DNA of 64,000 bases from the NCBI GenBank assembly GCA_965116195.1, contig OZ220491.1:1302001-1366000 (forward strand), in the 5' to 3' direction. A program made the position numbers and the translations under genes. This DNA is from Aldehydirespirator sp965116195 (GTDB lineage: Bacteria > Actinomycetota > Acidimicrobiia > Acidimicrobiales > Aldehydirespiratoraceae). This document shows, one piece after another, positions 1 through 8,957 of this stretch (position 1 is its first letter; each line of letters starts with the position of its first letter). The notes beneath the pieces were generated by a model that did not search any database, was not told the DNA's origin, and worked only from the letters and a program-made list of their open reading frames with translations.

Positions 1-1
1 T

Positions 2-91
2 CCGCTGTTCGCGGCCGACAACGCTCTCATGCTCTTCGGTGATGGCCGTGAGGCCGTGGTCGGAATCTCCAAGGCGTTACAACAGATCTAG
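2..91 (+). CDS. pntB: NAD(P) transhydrogenase beta subunit, C-terminal end (partial)
   Basis: The last 29 codons of a gene that enters from the left edge and stops at TAG. The tail reads PLFAADNALMLFGDG followed by a short helix. This matches the conserved end of the membrane-bound proton-translocating transhydrogenase beta subunit (NPLF...N..MLFGDAK in PntB), which lies in the NADP(H)-binding domain III. PntAB couples hydride transfer between NADH and NADP+ to proton movement across the membrane. Only the tail is visible, so the assignment rests on this one motif. It converges with the minus-strand trpB gene with a gap of 9 bp. Confidence 0.72.
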   Translation, partial: PLFAADNALMLFGDGREAVVGISKALQQI

Positions 92-100
92 CTGGTCGGC

Positions 101-1465
101 TCAGGCGAGTGATGGTACGGCTCCCATGGCGTTGGCCAAGGCCTCAGTGGAAAGGTCAATGTCGGCCATGTTGCCGGCGATGTAGTCCTCGTATGCGGTC
201 AGGTCGAGGTGTCCGTGGCCGCACAGGGCGGTGAGAATCGTCTTGGACTCCCCCGACTCCTTGCATGCCAGCGCCTCACGCACTGCTGCGGCGATGGCGT
301 GAGTGGGCTCGGGCGCAGGCACGATTCCCTCGGTGCGGGCGAACTGCAATGCCGAGGCAAAGCACTCCATCTGACCGATGGCCACCGCTTCGGTGAGACC
401 CTGGTCATGGATGTGTGACACCAGTGGCGACATCCCGTGGTAGCGCAGCCCACCTGCATGGATCGGTTCGGGAATGAAGCTGTGACCCAGGGTGTGCATC
501 TTCAACAACGGCGTGGTCTGGGCCGTGTCACCGAAGTCGTAGCGAAACTCACCCTTGGTGAGTGTCGGGCAGGCTGCCGGCTCAACACAGCGAATCACCG
601 GCGACATTTTGCCGGCCAGTTTCTCACGCAAAAACGGCAGAGCCAGCCCACCGAAGTTGGATCCGCCGCCGGTGCAACCCACCAACAGGTCCGGGGTCTC
701 CCCCACCAGCGCCAACTGACGCAGCGCCTCCTCGCCGATGATGGTCTGATGCAGGATCACATGGTTCAAGACGCTGCCCAGGGCATAGCGCACAGCCGGG
801 TCACCAGCCGCAACCGCAATGGCCTCAGATATGGCTATCCCGAGTGATCCGGGATGGTCAGCATCCTCAGCCAGCAGGCCGCGACCGTAGTCGGTGACCG
901 TTGAGGGGCTGGGATGCACGGTGGCTCCCCACAGTTCCATCATGGTCTTGCGGTAGGGCTTCTGACGGTAGGAGGCCGCCACCTGCCATACCTCGCACTC
1001 CATGTCGAACTGGGCACAGGCGAAGGCCAGCGCGCTGCCCCACTGGCCCGCCCCTGTCTCGGTGGTGAGCTTGGTGACACCCTCGGCATGGTTGTAGAAG
1101 GCCTGGGCCACTGCCGTGTTGGGCTTGTGTGATCCGGCCGGGCTGACACCCTCGTACTTGTAGAAGATCTTCGCCGGGGTGTCAAGGGCCTTCTCCAGGC
1201 GGCGTGCCCTGAACAGCGGGCTGGGACGCCACAGTCGCAGCACGTCAATCACCCGGTCGGGAATGTCCACATAGGAGTCGCCGGTCACCTCTTGTTGGAT
1301 CAGCCCCATCGGAAACAGGGGGGCGAGATCGTCAGGCCCGATGGGTTCCAGGGTTCCCGGATGCAGCGGTGGGGGCGGCGGTACGGGCAGATCGGGTATC
1401 ACGTTGTACCACTGCGTCGGCATCTGCGATTCGGGCAACATCACGCGGTAATAGTCATCAGTCAC
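101..1465 (-). CDS. trpB: Tryptophan synthase beta chain, TrpB2 type
   Basis: PLP enzyme that condenses indole with L-serine to give tryptophan. The long N-terminus, the AGSHKPN motif carrying the PLP lysine (about residue 114) and a GGGSN phosphate-binding loop (about residue 265) mark the TrpB2 subclass, which often works without a standard TrpA. No trpA is adjacent. I chose the GTG at 1465 (protein starts VTDDYY, 454 aa) because AAGGAG lies 7 nt upstream at 1473-1478. An in-frame ATG at 1498 would add 11 residues but lacks a comparable site. TrpB2 proteins may also act as indole-salvage enzymes; that role here is inference. Confidence 0.93.
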   Translation of the reverse strand: MTDDYYRVMLPESQMPTQWYNVIPDLPVPPPPPLHPGTLEPIGPDDLAPLFPMGLIQQEVTGDSYVDIPDRVIDVLRLWRPSPLFRARRLEKALDTPAKIFYKYEGVSPAGSHKPNTAVAQAFYNHAEGVTKLTTETGAGQWGSALAFACAQFDMECEVWQVAASYRQKPYRKTMMELWGATVHPSPSTVTDYGRGLLAEDADHPGSLGIAISEAIAVAAGDPAVRYALGSVLNHVILHQTIIGEEALRQLALVGETPDLLVGCTGGGSNFGGLALPFLREKLAGKMSPVIRCVEPAACPTLTKGEFRYDFGDTAQTTPLLKMHTLGHSFIPEPIHAGGLRYHGMSPLVSHIHDQGLTEAVAIGQMECFASALQFARTEGIVPAPEPTHAIAAAVREALACKESGESKTILTALCGHGHLDLTAYEDYIAGNMADIDLSTEALANAMGAVPSLA

Positions 1466-1472
1466 TGTTGTG

Positions 1473-1478
1473 CTCCTT
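1473..1478 (-). promoter_or_regulatory. Ribosome binding site deciding the trpB start
   Basis: AAGGAG on the minus strand, 7 nt before the GTG at 1465. It favours this start over the upstream in-frame ATG at 1498. Confidence 0.7.
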
Positions 1479-1762
1479 GTTTCGGGGTTTGCTGGCATCT
1501 GGTGTGCTGGAGCCTGGTGTTCATGTCACCGGGCTGCTGTCGATTGTTGATTGTGCTCACATGGGACACTGACACCAGCCCCCAGGCCAGCACGACGGCA
1601 GAGGCTAGCGAAAGTCATCCCTGGGGCCTGCGCCATACCGTCTGCGATCCCGACAAGCAGGCCGACACTCCGCAACAAACCAGCGAAAGGTGTCTGATGA
1701 GTGGGCTGCCGTGGTCGGCAGAGATGCGAGTCGCTTTCCCGCTTGGCTGAGCGGTGCCACAG

Positions 1763-2560
1763 TCATCGGTCGGCTTGGCTACCGTGACCGGGTTTGTCGA
1801 AGTCGGGGTCGCGCCTTTCGACAAAGGCTCGGCGGGCCTCGGCTGAGTCACCCAGCAGATAAGCCTCAAAGGTGAAGCCCTGCTCCCAGCGGTACTTGTC
1901 CTCCAAGCTGCCGTCCTCCACCCCGGTGAGGGAGCGTTTGGCGATGCGTATCATCGCTGATGACTTGGCCGCCATTCGTGCTGCGATCTCCCGCGCGCAC
2001 CGGCGCAGCTGCGGACCCTTGACCACCCGTTCGACTGCCCCGAGCCGGTAGGCCTCCGCCGCATCCACTGTGTCGCCGGTGAAGTACATGTAGCGCGTCT
2101 TCTGCAACCCGAACATGCGCTGAAGGTGGGCACCCATACCCATGGCACCCCGATCGATTTCAGGCACCCCGAAGTAGGCGTCTTCGGCTGCCAGCAACAC
2201 GTCGGCGGAACCTGCCAGGCCGATGCCACCTCCCAGCACATAGCCGTGGACAGCAGCTATCACCGGCTTGGGGTTGAGATGCACGGCGGCGAAGGTGTCG
2301 TAGTTGGCCTGATTGACATCAACGATGAGTCCCGGGTCAGCAGCCACCTCTTTCACGTCAATGCCGGCACAGAACCCCTTGCCTCTGGCTGCGATGACGA
2401 TCACCCGCACGTCGTTGCTGTGGCCCAGCCGTTGGATTTCCGCGGCCAGTTTGAACTGGGCATCAACACCCAGGGCGTTCACCGGCGGGTTGTGCAACTC
2501 CAACTCGGCAATCCCGTCACTGATCTCTGTGCGAAACGGCTCAGCCATACTCGTTGTCAC
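1763..2560 (-). CDS. Enoyl-CoA hydratase/isomerase family protein, EchA20-like
   Basis: Crotonase-fold protein of about 265 aa. It shows the CoA-binding oxyanion segments GFCAGIDVKE and GYVLGGGIGLAGSADV and the later YFGVPEIDRGAMG motif. The combination, including EQGFTFE near the C-terminus, resembles mycobacterial EchA20, a ring-opening hydrolase of the late steroid (HIP-CoA) pathway, more than classical beta-oxidation hydratases. This is pattern recall, not an alignment. No other clear HIP genes are beside it, though acyl-CoA dehydrogenases lie nearby. Start is GTG at 2560 or ATG at 2548; neither has a strong ribosome binding site. Confidence 0.85.
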   Translation of the reverse strand: MTTSMAEPFRTEISDGIAELELHNPPVNALGVDAQFKLAAEIQRLGHSNDVRVIVIAARGKGFCAGIDVKEVAADPGLIVDVNQANYDTFAAVHLNPKPVIAAVHGYVLGGGIGLAGSADVLLAAEDAYFGVPEIDRGAMGMGAHLQRMFGLQKTRYMYFTGDTVDAAEAYRLGAVERVVKGPQLRRCAREIAARMAAKSSAMIRIAKRSLTGVEDGSLEDKYRWEQGFTFEAYLLGDSAEARRAFVERRDPDFDKPGHGSQADR

Positions 2561-2660
2561 GATTCACGGTCAATGCTGCGGGCTTTGAGTTGAGTGGCAG
2601 CGCAGGTGCGGACAGTTCGCCAGGCTCTTTGTCACGTCCACACGTCACGACAAGTGCTTG

Positions 2661-2778
2661 CAGGCACAACGTTTGGTCCATGTGCCGCTGAGTGCTGCAA
2701 GCCTGGTCGCTCCCCTCAAACTGTCCTTCGCAGACGACAGGCACAACGTTTGGTCCATGTGCCGCTGAGTGCTGCAAG
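2661..2778. repeat. Exact 41-bp direct repeat, period 77 bp
   Basis: Positions 2661-2701 and 2738-2778 are identical over 41 bases. They lie in the gap between the hydratase start and tRNA-Val. No gene is seen in this gap. It belongs to the short-period duplications found throughout the window. Confidence 0.9.
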
Positions 2779-2830
2779 GCAATGACAAGTTGTACATGAC
2801 ACTGATCGTAACGGTAGCTGTTCGTGAGAG

Positions 2831-2905
2831 TGGGCGCGGAGGGACTCGAACCCCCGACCTCTTCCTTGTAAGGGAAGCGCTCTTGACCACCTGAGCTACG
2901 CGCCC
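2831..2905 (-). tRNA. tRNA-Val (TAC)
   Basis: Full cloverleaf on the minus strand: acceptor GGGCGCG/CGCGCCC, D stem GCTC/GAGC, anticodon stem CTTCC/GGAAG with loop CTTACAA (anticodon TAC), and T loop TTCGAGT. The 3' CCA is not encoded. Confidence 0.95.
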
Positions 2906-2949
2906 GCAGGACTTGAGCCTAACAACTCTGGTTGTGTAACATCACGTTC

Positions 2950-3531
2950 ATGGCGTACCCGGCGACACTTCAGATCAAAACCCCGCAACACGTGGCCAAC
3001 TGGCGTCCTCTGGTGCAGTGGCTCCTTGCTGTGCCTCACTATGTCGTACTCTGGGTGCTGGGTTTTCTCAGCACTCTGTTGGGAGTGATCGGATGGCTGA
3101 TGGTGGTTGTCACCGGCAGACTGCCTGCCGGGATTGCGGGATTTCAGATGATGGACATCCGCTACAACGTTCGAGTCAATGCCTATGCGTCGTTCTTGAC
3201 CACGCAGTACCCCAGTTTTGACTTCACCACCTCTGCCACTGACCCGGGCGGTTCGCAGATCACAGCAAACTTCTCTCCAGCCCTGGCGGGCCGTAATCGG
3301 CTGAAGGTATTTTTCCGACTGCTGCTGATGATCCCGGCACTGCTCTTCCTGATGATTGTGGAGATTGTGGCAACGATCTGCGGGATTCTGGCGTTCTTTG
3401 CGGTGCTCTTCACTGGCCGCTGGCCAGCCGGTCTACATCGCTGGGTGGTGGGGGCCTTGAGGGCGAACCTTCGTTTCAATGCCTATGTGGCGCTGCTCAA
3501 CGACGACTACCCGCCATTCACAATTAGCTGA
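2950..3531 (+). CDS. DUF4389 membrane protein
   Basis: About 193 aa with four hydrophobic stretches in two similar halves. Each half follows the pattern hydrophobic helices, TGR(L/W)PAG, R.N.R.NAY and a Tyr-Pro near the end, typical of DUF4389 proteins, whose function is unknown. ATG 2950 is preferred to an upstream TTG because the family motif MAYPATL begins here. There is no clear ribosome binding site, so a leaderless transcript is possible. The repeated halves suggest an ancient internal duplication. Confidence 0.82.
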   Translation: MAYPATLQIKTPQHVANWRPLVQWLLAVPHYVVLWVLGFLSTLLGVIGWLMVVVTGRLPAGIAGFQMMDIRYNVRVNAYASFLTTQYPSFDFTTSATDPGGSQITANFSPALAGRNRLKVFFRLLLMIPALLFLMIVEIVATICGILAFFAVLFTGRWPAGLHRWVVGALRANLRFNAYVALLNDDYPPFTIS

Positions 3532-3543
3532 ACCGACTGAACC

Positions 3544-3719
3544 GGGGCAGCAAGCAGCGAACAACTGTCATCAGCGCACGGCGACAACCTTCATCAGCGC
3601 ATGACAACAACCGCCATGAGCACATGCAGCGTGACGGCACGGTGCTGGATGACGAGACCCAGGGGCAGCAAGCAGCGAACAACTGCATCAGCGCACGGCG
3701 ACAACCTTCATCAGCGCAT
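3544..3719. repeat. Direct repeat of about 58 bp, two copies
   Basis: 3544-3602 and 3662-3719 are nearly identical; one base is lost in the second copy. The second copy runs into the last codons of the downstream minus-strand phosphatase gene, so the repeat carries a duplicate of that gene's 3' end. Confidence 0.85.
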
Positions 3720-4448
3720 CAGGTCGGCACGAACGGCCTCAAGCTCTGACAGCAACGGTTCGGGTGCCGCCAACGGGGTGCGCCTGCTGCTGTGATCCAG
3801 CGTCATGAGATCACGGCCACAGGCATCACGAACCTCCACCCCCACCTCGGCACACACCAGCAGGCCACCCAGGTAATCCCAGCAGCCGAGGTCGGCTGAG
3901 AAATCGATATAGCCGTCAAGTCGTCCGTCGGCTACTGCACACAACTCCAGAGCCGCAGCCCCGAGAGTGCGGAACTGGGCCCATCCTCCTGGACCAGGTG
4001 GCAGACCGTTCACCCCGATCACTGACTTTGCCAACGGTACGGCTGTGCGTTGTGGTAGCGGTTCGCCGTCACGTCGGGCACCACCGCCACGGGTTGCCTC
4101 AAAGCGCTGACCGTTGCCGTGATCGTGTACGACAGACACCAACGGCACCGCATCGTCCATAATGCAAATGCTGGTGGCGAAGTAGCGGATCCCCCGTGAG
4201 GCGTTGGTTGAGCCGTCCACCGGGTCCAGCACTGCCACCAGGCCGTCGCCGTTGCTCAACCCGCTCTCCTCGCTGAGCACCGCTAGTCCTGCGTCCTGCA
4301 GCACCCTCAAGGCGGCGGCATCGGCGCTGAGGTCAAAATTGTATTGGCCACCTCTGAGGCCCGACAGACCCCAGTTGTCACAGTCACGCAGAACATCCAC
4401 AACGGCATCAGCAGCGTCATTCAGAGTACCCAACAGGTCCTTGGTCAC
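3711..4448 (-). CDS. Inositol monophosphatase family protein
   Basis: Mg2+-dependent sugar-phosphate phosphatase of the IMPase/FBPase fold, about 245 aa. The metal-site motifs are present: EESG, then DPVDGSTNASRG, and GCWDYLGG near the C-terminus. The substrate could be inositol-1-phosphate, histidinol-phosphate or a related compound and cannot be fixed from these motifs. The GTG at 4448 (VTKDLLG) is chosen because the extra 33 residues available upstream are not family-like. Its 3' end lies inside a duplicated segment. Confidence 0.87.
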   Translation of the reverse strand: MTKDLLGTLNDAADAVVDVLRDCDNWGLSGLRGGQYNFDLSADAAALRVLQDAGLAVLSEESGLSNGDGLVAVLDPVDGSTNASRGIRYFATSICIMDDAVPLVSVVHDHGNGQRFEATRGGGARRDGEPLPQRTAVPLAKSVIGVNGLPPGPGGWAQFRTLGAAALELCAVADGRLDGYIDFSADLGCWDYLGGLLVCAEVGVEVRDACGRDLMTLDHSSRRTPLAAPEPLLSELEAVRADLMR

Positions 4449-4512
4449 CAGCCAAGTGAACCACCAAACACAACCCAGCGCCACATCATGTACATGTTGC
4501 CGGGCCGCATGA

Positions 4513-4605
4513 TGCCGACTGACCCAGACCAGCAACCGCCCACCCAAGTCGTCCCAACACCCCCGTTGTCCCCAACCCGCAATGACGCCGACTGACCCAG
4601 ACCAG
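4513..4605. repeat. 19-bp direct repeat, period 74 bp
   Basis: 4513-4531 and 4587-4605 share GCCGACTGACCCAGACCAG. They lie in the divergent gap between the phosphatase and the following plus-strand gene, and may flank or contain promoters for both. Confidence 0.7.
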
Positions 4606-4740
4606 TGATTGTGAGGTGCTTGTGCTTGTGATCGCTTGGGTATGTTCCTTCGGGGATGTTGAGGTACCGTGTTGTCCTGATGTCAGCGGTTTGTGGCAGG
4701 CTGAAGGTCACAGCGGAGTCTTCAACAGAAAGGGATCTGC

Positions 4741-5310
4741 GTGTCGATCATTGACCTGCACGGGTTCGTCGCCAACCTCAAAGAACATGTCGGAGAGCAC
4801 GGCTTTCATATCCATGGTGACCGGCACTTCGTGGAGACATACTCCAACCGGCAGACCTGGGAGATAGACCTACACCCCGATCACGCCTGCGGCGGGCCGT
4901 TGGACATAGTCGTCATGTTGGAGATTGAGGCCCGCGCTCTGCTGGCGTTTGAGGATGAGGTCGGCAGCCTTCCCGATGATGAAGATCCCAGCGAGACCAT
5001 CAAGGTGCCGATGGTTTTGACCTTCGTGCTGCCACCGCTTCATCTCGGCCCGGACCTGCTGGTGCTGGCCACCGAGTTGGCAGCCATCGGGGGAACCGAA
5101 CTGCCGCTGAGATTGTCGGCCGTGGACCGGGTGCTTGCCGTCACGGATGCAGCGGAGCGGACCGTCCATATCGAGGGTCGCCTTGATCTGCCGCTCAGCC
5201 GGATTTACATGGGCCAGGACCTCGAGGTGCTCTGCGAAACGCTTGACCGGGCCAGGACCGTGTGTGAGTTCCTGCTTGATTGTGTCCCCGCCTGGCTGGG
5301 CGAGATATAG
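4741..5310 (+). CDS. Hypothetical protein, 189 aa
   Basis: Not recognised. Acidic, soluble protein with no signal peptide or membrane segment. It begins with GTG (MSIIDLHGF) after a GA-rich AAAGGGA site. It has His-rich stretches near the N-terminus (HGFHIHGDRHF) and alternating charged and hydrophobic segments suggesting a compact alpha/beta fold. Codon use matches the neighbouring core genes, so it is probably a resident gene. It stands alone between a minus-strand phosphatase and acyl-CoA dehydrogenase genes. Confidence 0.75.
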   Translation: MSIIDLHGFVANLKEHVGEHGFHIHGDRHFVETYSNRQTWEIDLHPDHACGGPLDIVVMLEIEARALLAFEDEVGSLPDDEDPSETIKVPMVLTFVLPPLHLGPDLLVLATELAAIGGTELPLRLSAVDRVLAVTDAAERTVHIEGRLDLPLSRIYMGQDLEVLCETLDRARTVCEFLLDCVPAWLGEI

Positions 5311-5345
5311 CAGGGTTCACAGCACCCATCTGCCGGTGTAGCCGG

Positions 5346-5534
5346 GCGCAGCGGCGCAAGCCTCCGCTTAGGTGCGGGGTCACAAAATGACTGATGGTCA
5401 AGACACTCCCTATGCCTATGCGGGCGCGCGATGCCTATGCGGGCGCGCGCGAGCCTCCGCTTAGGTGCGGGGGTCACGTCTTGTAACCAACACAGTGTCA
5501 GGTGCGCGGCCGAGTCACCGCTCAGGTACGAGGG
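5346..5534. repeat. Imperfect repeats before the dehydrogenase stop
   Basis: A unit containing AGCCTCCGCTTAGGTGCGGG occurs near 5350 and 5453, with a decayed third copy near 5510 that runs into the stop region of the minus-strand dehydrogenase. A 19-bp tandem (ATGCCTATGCGGGCGCGCG) lies at about 5410-5449. No gene is seen. Confidence 0.7.
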
Positions 5535-6617
5535 TCACAGTCCCAGTTGTGTGGCTACGCGGTCGGTGTGGAAGTCACTGCTTCCCCAGGCACGTGTCAG
5601 GGCCCATGAGCGCTTCATGAACAGATGCAGGTCATGCTCGGTGGTGTAGCCGATGGCACCGTGACACTGCAGGGCCGCACGCGAGGTCTCATTGGCTGCC
5701 ATTCCAGCCAGGCACTTTGCCTGGGAAACGCAGCGGCGGGCATCGCCATGGCCCTGAGCCACCATGTAGGCGGCGTGCAATACCGCCGGGGCTGCAAACT
5801 CAATCTGTAGACGAGCATTGGCCAGGTGATGCTTGATTGCCTGAAAGCTCCCGACCGGCTTGCCGAACTGTTGGCGCTGTGCCACGTATCCGACCGTGAG
5901 TTCCAACATGGTGCAACTGAGCCCCACGAGTTCAGCAGCCGTGCCCAGCACGCCACGGTCAAACGCAGCCGTCACGGTTCGGGGATCGCTGGTCACCAGT
6001 TCGCCCTGACCGCGTGGGCGGACTCTGGCAGCGTGTCTGGCAGCGTCAACAGTGCCAACATGCTCCAGTTCAACTTCATCGGCGTCATGGAGTCGCAACT
6101 CGCCGTGTTCTGTCAGCAGCAGAAAAGCCGTTGAATAGGTTGCAGCCGGAACAGCCGATGATGCCGCCTCAGGCGACAGCACCCCCGTTGATGGTGTGAT
6201 CGCAGATCCTGTGGTTGATGGGTTTGTCCCGGCGGCTGCCGGGTTCAGTGGTTCCAGGCTCACGGTTGCCAGGCTCACCGGGGTCGGCTTCGCAGTGGCC
6301 AGGTTCGTGGTGACTATCCGTCCGACTATGCCCAGTGGGGCTGCTACCAGTGCCGTTTCGGTCAGCGGGTGTGGCAGTGCGACGCGTCCGGCCTCCTCAA
6401 GGACGGGCACCATGTGCGTCTCGTCAAGTCCGAGGCCACCGGCGGCCTCCGTGGCCAGAGCCGTGAGTGCGCCTGCTTCGTCCAATGCCTGCCAGGGCCG
6501 CAGGTCAGGCGGTTGCGCCCAGGCTGCGCGCACAACCGCCGGCGGGCACAACGTCGAGAGTATCTCGCGGGCACCTGCGCGAAGCGCCTGCTGGTCCTCG
6601 TCCAGTCCGAACCTCAT
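5535..6617 (-). CDS. Acyl-CoA dehydrogenase family protein (probable partner subunit)
   Basis: About 360 aa from the ATG at 6617 (MRFGLDEDQ, the usual FadE opening). C-terminal features are QRQQFGKPVGSFQAIKH and CHGAIGYTTEHDLHLFMKR. The middle beta domain is short and carries a Ser/Thr/Ala-rich, low-complexity insert (roughly residues 125-175), so flavin contacts may be incomplete. Such subunits in actinobacteria often pair with a full-length FadE to form alpha2beta2 enzymes acting on bulky CoA esters; the next gene upstream is a suitable partner. The pairing is inference. Confidence 0.87.
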   Translation of the reverse strand: MRFGLDEDQQALRAGAREILSTLCPPAVVRAAWAQPPDLRPWQALDEAGALTALATEAAGGLGLDETHMVPVLEEAGRVALPHPLTETALVAAPLGIVGRIVTTNLATAKPTPVSLATVSLEPLNPAAAGTNPSTTGSAITPSTGVLSPEAASSAVPAATYSTAFLLLTEHGELRLHDADEVELEHVGTVDAARHAARVRPRGQGELVTSDPRTVTAAFDRGVLGTAAELVGLSCTMLELTVGYVAQRQQFGKPVGSFQAIKHHLANARLQIEFAAPAVLHAAYMVAQGHGDARRCVSQAKCLAGMAANETSRAALQCHGAIGYTTEHDLHLFMKRSWALTRAWGSSDFHTDRVATQLGL

Positions 6618-6623
6618 CGTGAC

Positions 6624-6952
6624 AGTCCCACGACCCGACCCGCCAATCCCCTCCTGCGCACCAAACCCAACCCCAACCTCACCGCAACAACCCCACAACC
6701 CGACCCGCCAATCCCCTCCTGCGCACCAAACCCAACCCCAACCTCACCGCAACAACCCCACAACCCGACCCGCAAGTCCCCTCCTGCGCACCAAATCCAA
6801 CCCCAACCTCACCGCAACAGTCCCACAACCCGACCCGCCAATCCCCTCCTGCGCACCAAACCCAACCCCAACCTCACCGCAACAACCCCACAACCCGACC
6901 CGCAAGTCCCCTACTGCGCACCAAACCCAACCCCAACCTCACCGCGGCAGCC
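6624..6952. repeat. Tandem repeat, 65-bp unit, about five copies
   Basis: Five nearly identical 65-bp units fill the gap between two dehydrogenase genes. On the minus strand each unit contains GTGAGGTTGGGGTTGGG, which resembles the downstream gene's start (ATGAGGTTCGGACTGG), and a purine-rich GCAGGAGGGG. The last unit includes the stop codon of the upstream gene. Because 65 is not a multiple of 3, frames rotate; long frames across it are not genes. Confidence 0.92.
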
Positions 6953-8093
6953 CCAGAACACGCTCGGCCACAATGTTGCGCTGTATCTCGTTGGTACCGG
7001 CATAAATCGGGCCCGCCAGAGCAAACTGGTAACCCTTGCTCCAATAGTTCACCTCTTCGGCGCTGCTGCCCAGCAGGTCAAGAGCAATTTCATGCAACTC
7101 AATATCGAGTTCTGACCACCAGAGTTTGGCGAGGCTGGCCCCGGATCCGATGTCGCTGCCCGAGGTCAGAGCGCTCACGGTGTGCAGTGTCTGCAGGCGG
7201 TAGGCGTCGGCGCGCATCCAGGCTGTTGCCAGCCTGCGTCTCATGGTCTGATCAGCGCCCCGCTCTGTGCTCAACTCGAGCAGTTGGTTGACTGTTGCCT
7301 GATAGCGGCCGGGTGAACGCAGCAGGCCTCGCTCTGTGCTGGCGGCGGACACGGCCACCTGCCATCCGCCGTGGACTGCTCCCAGAACCACACCACCTTC
7401 GATGGCGTCGTCGGGCAGGAACGCCTGGTCAAAGAAGACATCGGCAAAGCCCTCGTCACCGTCGAGACGCTCAAAGCCGCGCACGGTAACTCCACCGATA
7501 TCAAGGGGCACCAGCAGGTAGGTCAGACCACGATGTCGTGACGACTCCGGATCAGACCGGAACAGTCCGAACAGATGGGTGCAGAAGGCACCTCTGGTTG
7601 TCCAGGTCTTCTGGCCGTCAAGGATCCAACCATCCTCGACCCGTCGGGCGCGGCTTGACACGCCGGCCAGGTCGCTGCCGGCGTTGGGTTCGGACCAACC
7701 CTGGCACCACAGGTCTTGAGCCGCCGCCATGCGGGGCAGCAGATAATCGCGCTGGGTCGGCGTGCCGTGTGCAAAGACGGACGGTGCCAGGATCTGGATG
7801 CCGTTCTGTGTGACTCGTTGCGGGGAACCGGCCTGCCAGTATTCATCTTCAAAGATCAGCCAGTCCCAGAGGGTGCCGTCGCGCCCGCCGTAGGCAGCGG
7901 GCCACGACACCACAGACCAGTCCGCCTCGTAGAGTCGTTGCTCCCACAGGAGTTGTTGGGCGAAGCCGTCACGAGTGTCACCTGACAACTCCACGCCGAT
8001 ATCGCAACGCCATTCAGCCAGGTTGTGTTGCAGCCATTGCCGCAGGTCTGCGCGCAGCTGCACCTGTGACTTGCTCCAGGTCAGATCCAACAC
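6939..8093 (-). CDS. Acyl-CoA dehydrogenase
   Basis: About 384 aa. The FAD/substrate motif WSEPNAGSDLAGV and GQKTWTT are clear. The C-terminus reads YAGTNEIQRNIVAERVLG, typical of FadE proteins, and ELHEIALDLLG lies in the catalytic helix region. It is the likely larger partner of the following dehydrogenase, separated from it by the 65-bp repeat array. Start is GTG 8093 or TTG 8090 after AGGAGG; the TTG gives the better spacing. Extending further upstream only translates tandem repeats. Confidence 0.9.
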   Translation of the reverse strand: MLDLTWSKSQVQLRADLRQWLQHNLAEWRCDIGVELSGDTRDGFAQQLLWEQRLYEADWSVVSWPAAYGGRDGTLWDWLIFEDEYWQAGSPQRVTQNGIQILAPSVFAHGTPTQRDYLLPRMAAAQDLWCQGWSEPNAGSDLAGVSSRARRVEDGWILDGQKTWTTRGAFCTHLFGLFRSDPESSRHRGLTYLLVPLDIGGVTVRGFERLDGDEGFADVFFDQAFLPDDAIEGGVVLGAVHGGWQVAVSAASTERGLLRSPGRYQATVNQLLELSTERGADQTMRRRLATAWMRADAYRLQTLHTVSALTSGSDIGSGASLAKLWWSELDIELHEIALDLLGSSAEEVNYWSKGYQFALAGPIYAGTNEIQRNIVAERVLGLPR

Positions 8094-8334
8094 GGCCTCC
8101 TGACACCGGTCCCGGCGAAATCTCTCATTCTGATCGAACGCACCTCGCTCCAGGTCAGATCCAAACGCAACCCTGTGACACCGGTCCCGGCGAAATCTCT
8201 CATTCTCATTGAGCGCACCTTGTTCCAGGTCAGATCCAAACGCAGCCCCGTGACTCCGGTCCCGGCGAAATCTCTTGGTCTGATCGAGCGCACCTCGCTC
8301 CAGGTCAGATCCAACACAGCCTCCTGACACGGCA
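8074..8334. repeat. Tandem repeat, 74-75-bp unit, about 3.3 copies, carrying the gene start
   Basis: Each unit repeats the first codons of the adjacent dehydrogenase (TTGGATCTGACCTGGA on the minus strand). The innermost and outermost copies also keep the AGGAGG site. The other copies are in different frames and decayed. Confidence 0.9.
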
Positions 8335-8340
8335 CAGAAG

Positions 8341-8413
<73 letters not shown>

Positions 8414-8550
8414 GCACTGACCTTACCGGCGGCAGCCACCTGATGGCCAACCACCATGTGACCAACCACAGATGACCAGCCAGCACAGAATCAGTCACCC
8501 TGATGGCCAGCGGCATGCAAACTCAGCAGGCCAAAAGAGCCCTGGGGTGG

Positions 8551-8623
8551 CTCCGGGGGTGGGACTCGAACCCACAACCTAGCGGTTAACAGCCGCTTGC
8601 TCTGCCAGTTGAGCTACCCCGGA
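8551..8623 (-). tRNA. tRNA-Asn (GTT)
   Basis: Cloverleaf with acceptor TCCGGGG/CCCCGGA, anticodon loop CTGTTAA (GTT) and T loop TTCGAGT. No encoded CCA. It lies between the dehydrogenases and dnaG. Confidence 0.95.
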
Positions 8624-8630
8624 CCGTCAC

Positions 8631-8957
8631 AGGAGGCTATCGCGGGACCCATCAGCACGAGACAACCTCAGGGACTGAACGCAGCGAACACCGCAGTCAC
8701 CAGGAGGCTGTCGCGGGACCCATCAGCACGGGACAACAGTACGAGCCGAACATGAGCGAACGTGAGCCAAGCCGATGCAACCTGTGAGGCTTCGGGTGGG
8801 GCGTAGCATGGCCACAAGCCGAACATGAGCGAACGTGAGCCAAGCCGATGCAACTGCCCAACCGTTGTCCCGCATGATCAATCCTAATCATGGCGGCATC
8901 TTCATGGACAGTCGGAGGGTGGGGGTTCGCACCGAACATTGTCCCGCATGACTGATC
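8631..8957. repeat. Nested imperfect direct repeats downstream of dnaG
   Basis: Three different repeat pairs fill this gap with periods of about 71-74 bp: AGGAGGCT(A/G)TCGCGGGACC at 8631 and 8702, AGCCGAACATGAGCGAACGT at 8744 and 8817, and TTGTCCCGCATGA at 8865 and 8939. No gene is seen. Confidence 0.85.

Noticed and set aside
6196..7115. Long plus-strand Pro-rich frames across the 65-bp array
   Set aside because: They are produced by repeat DNA without stops, overlap two real dehydrogenases and shift frame between units.
8094..8330. N-terminal extension of the acyl-CoA dehydrogenase
   Set aside because: It translates 74-75-bp repeats that duplicate the true start; the family N-terminus begins at LDLTW.
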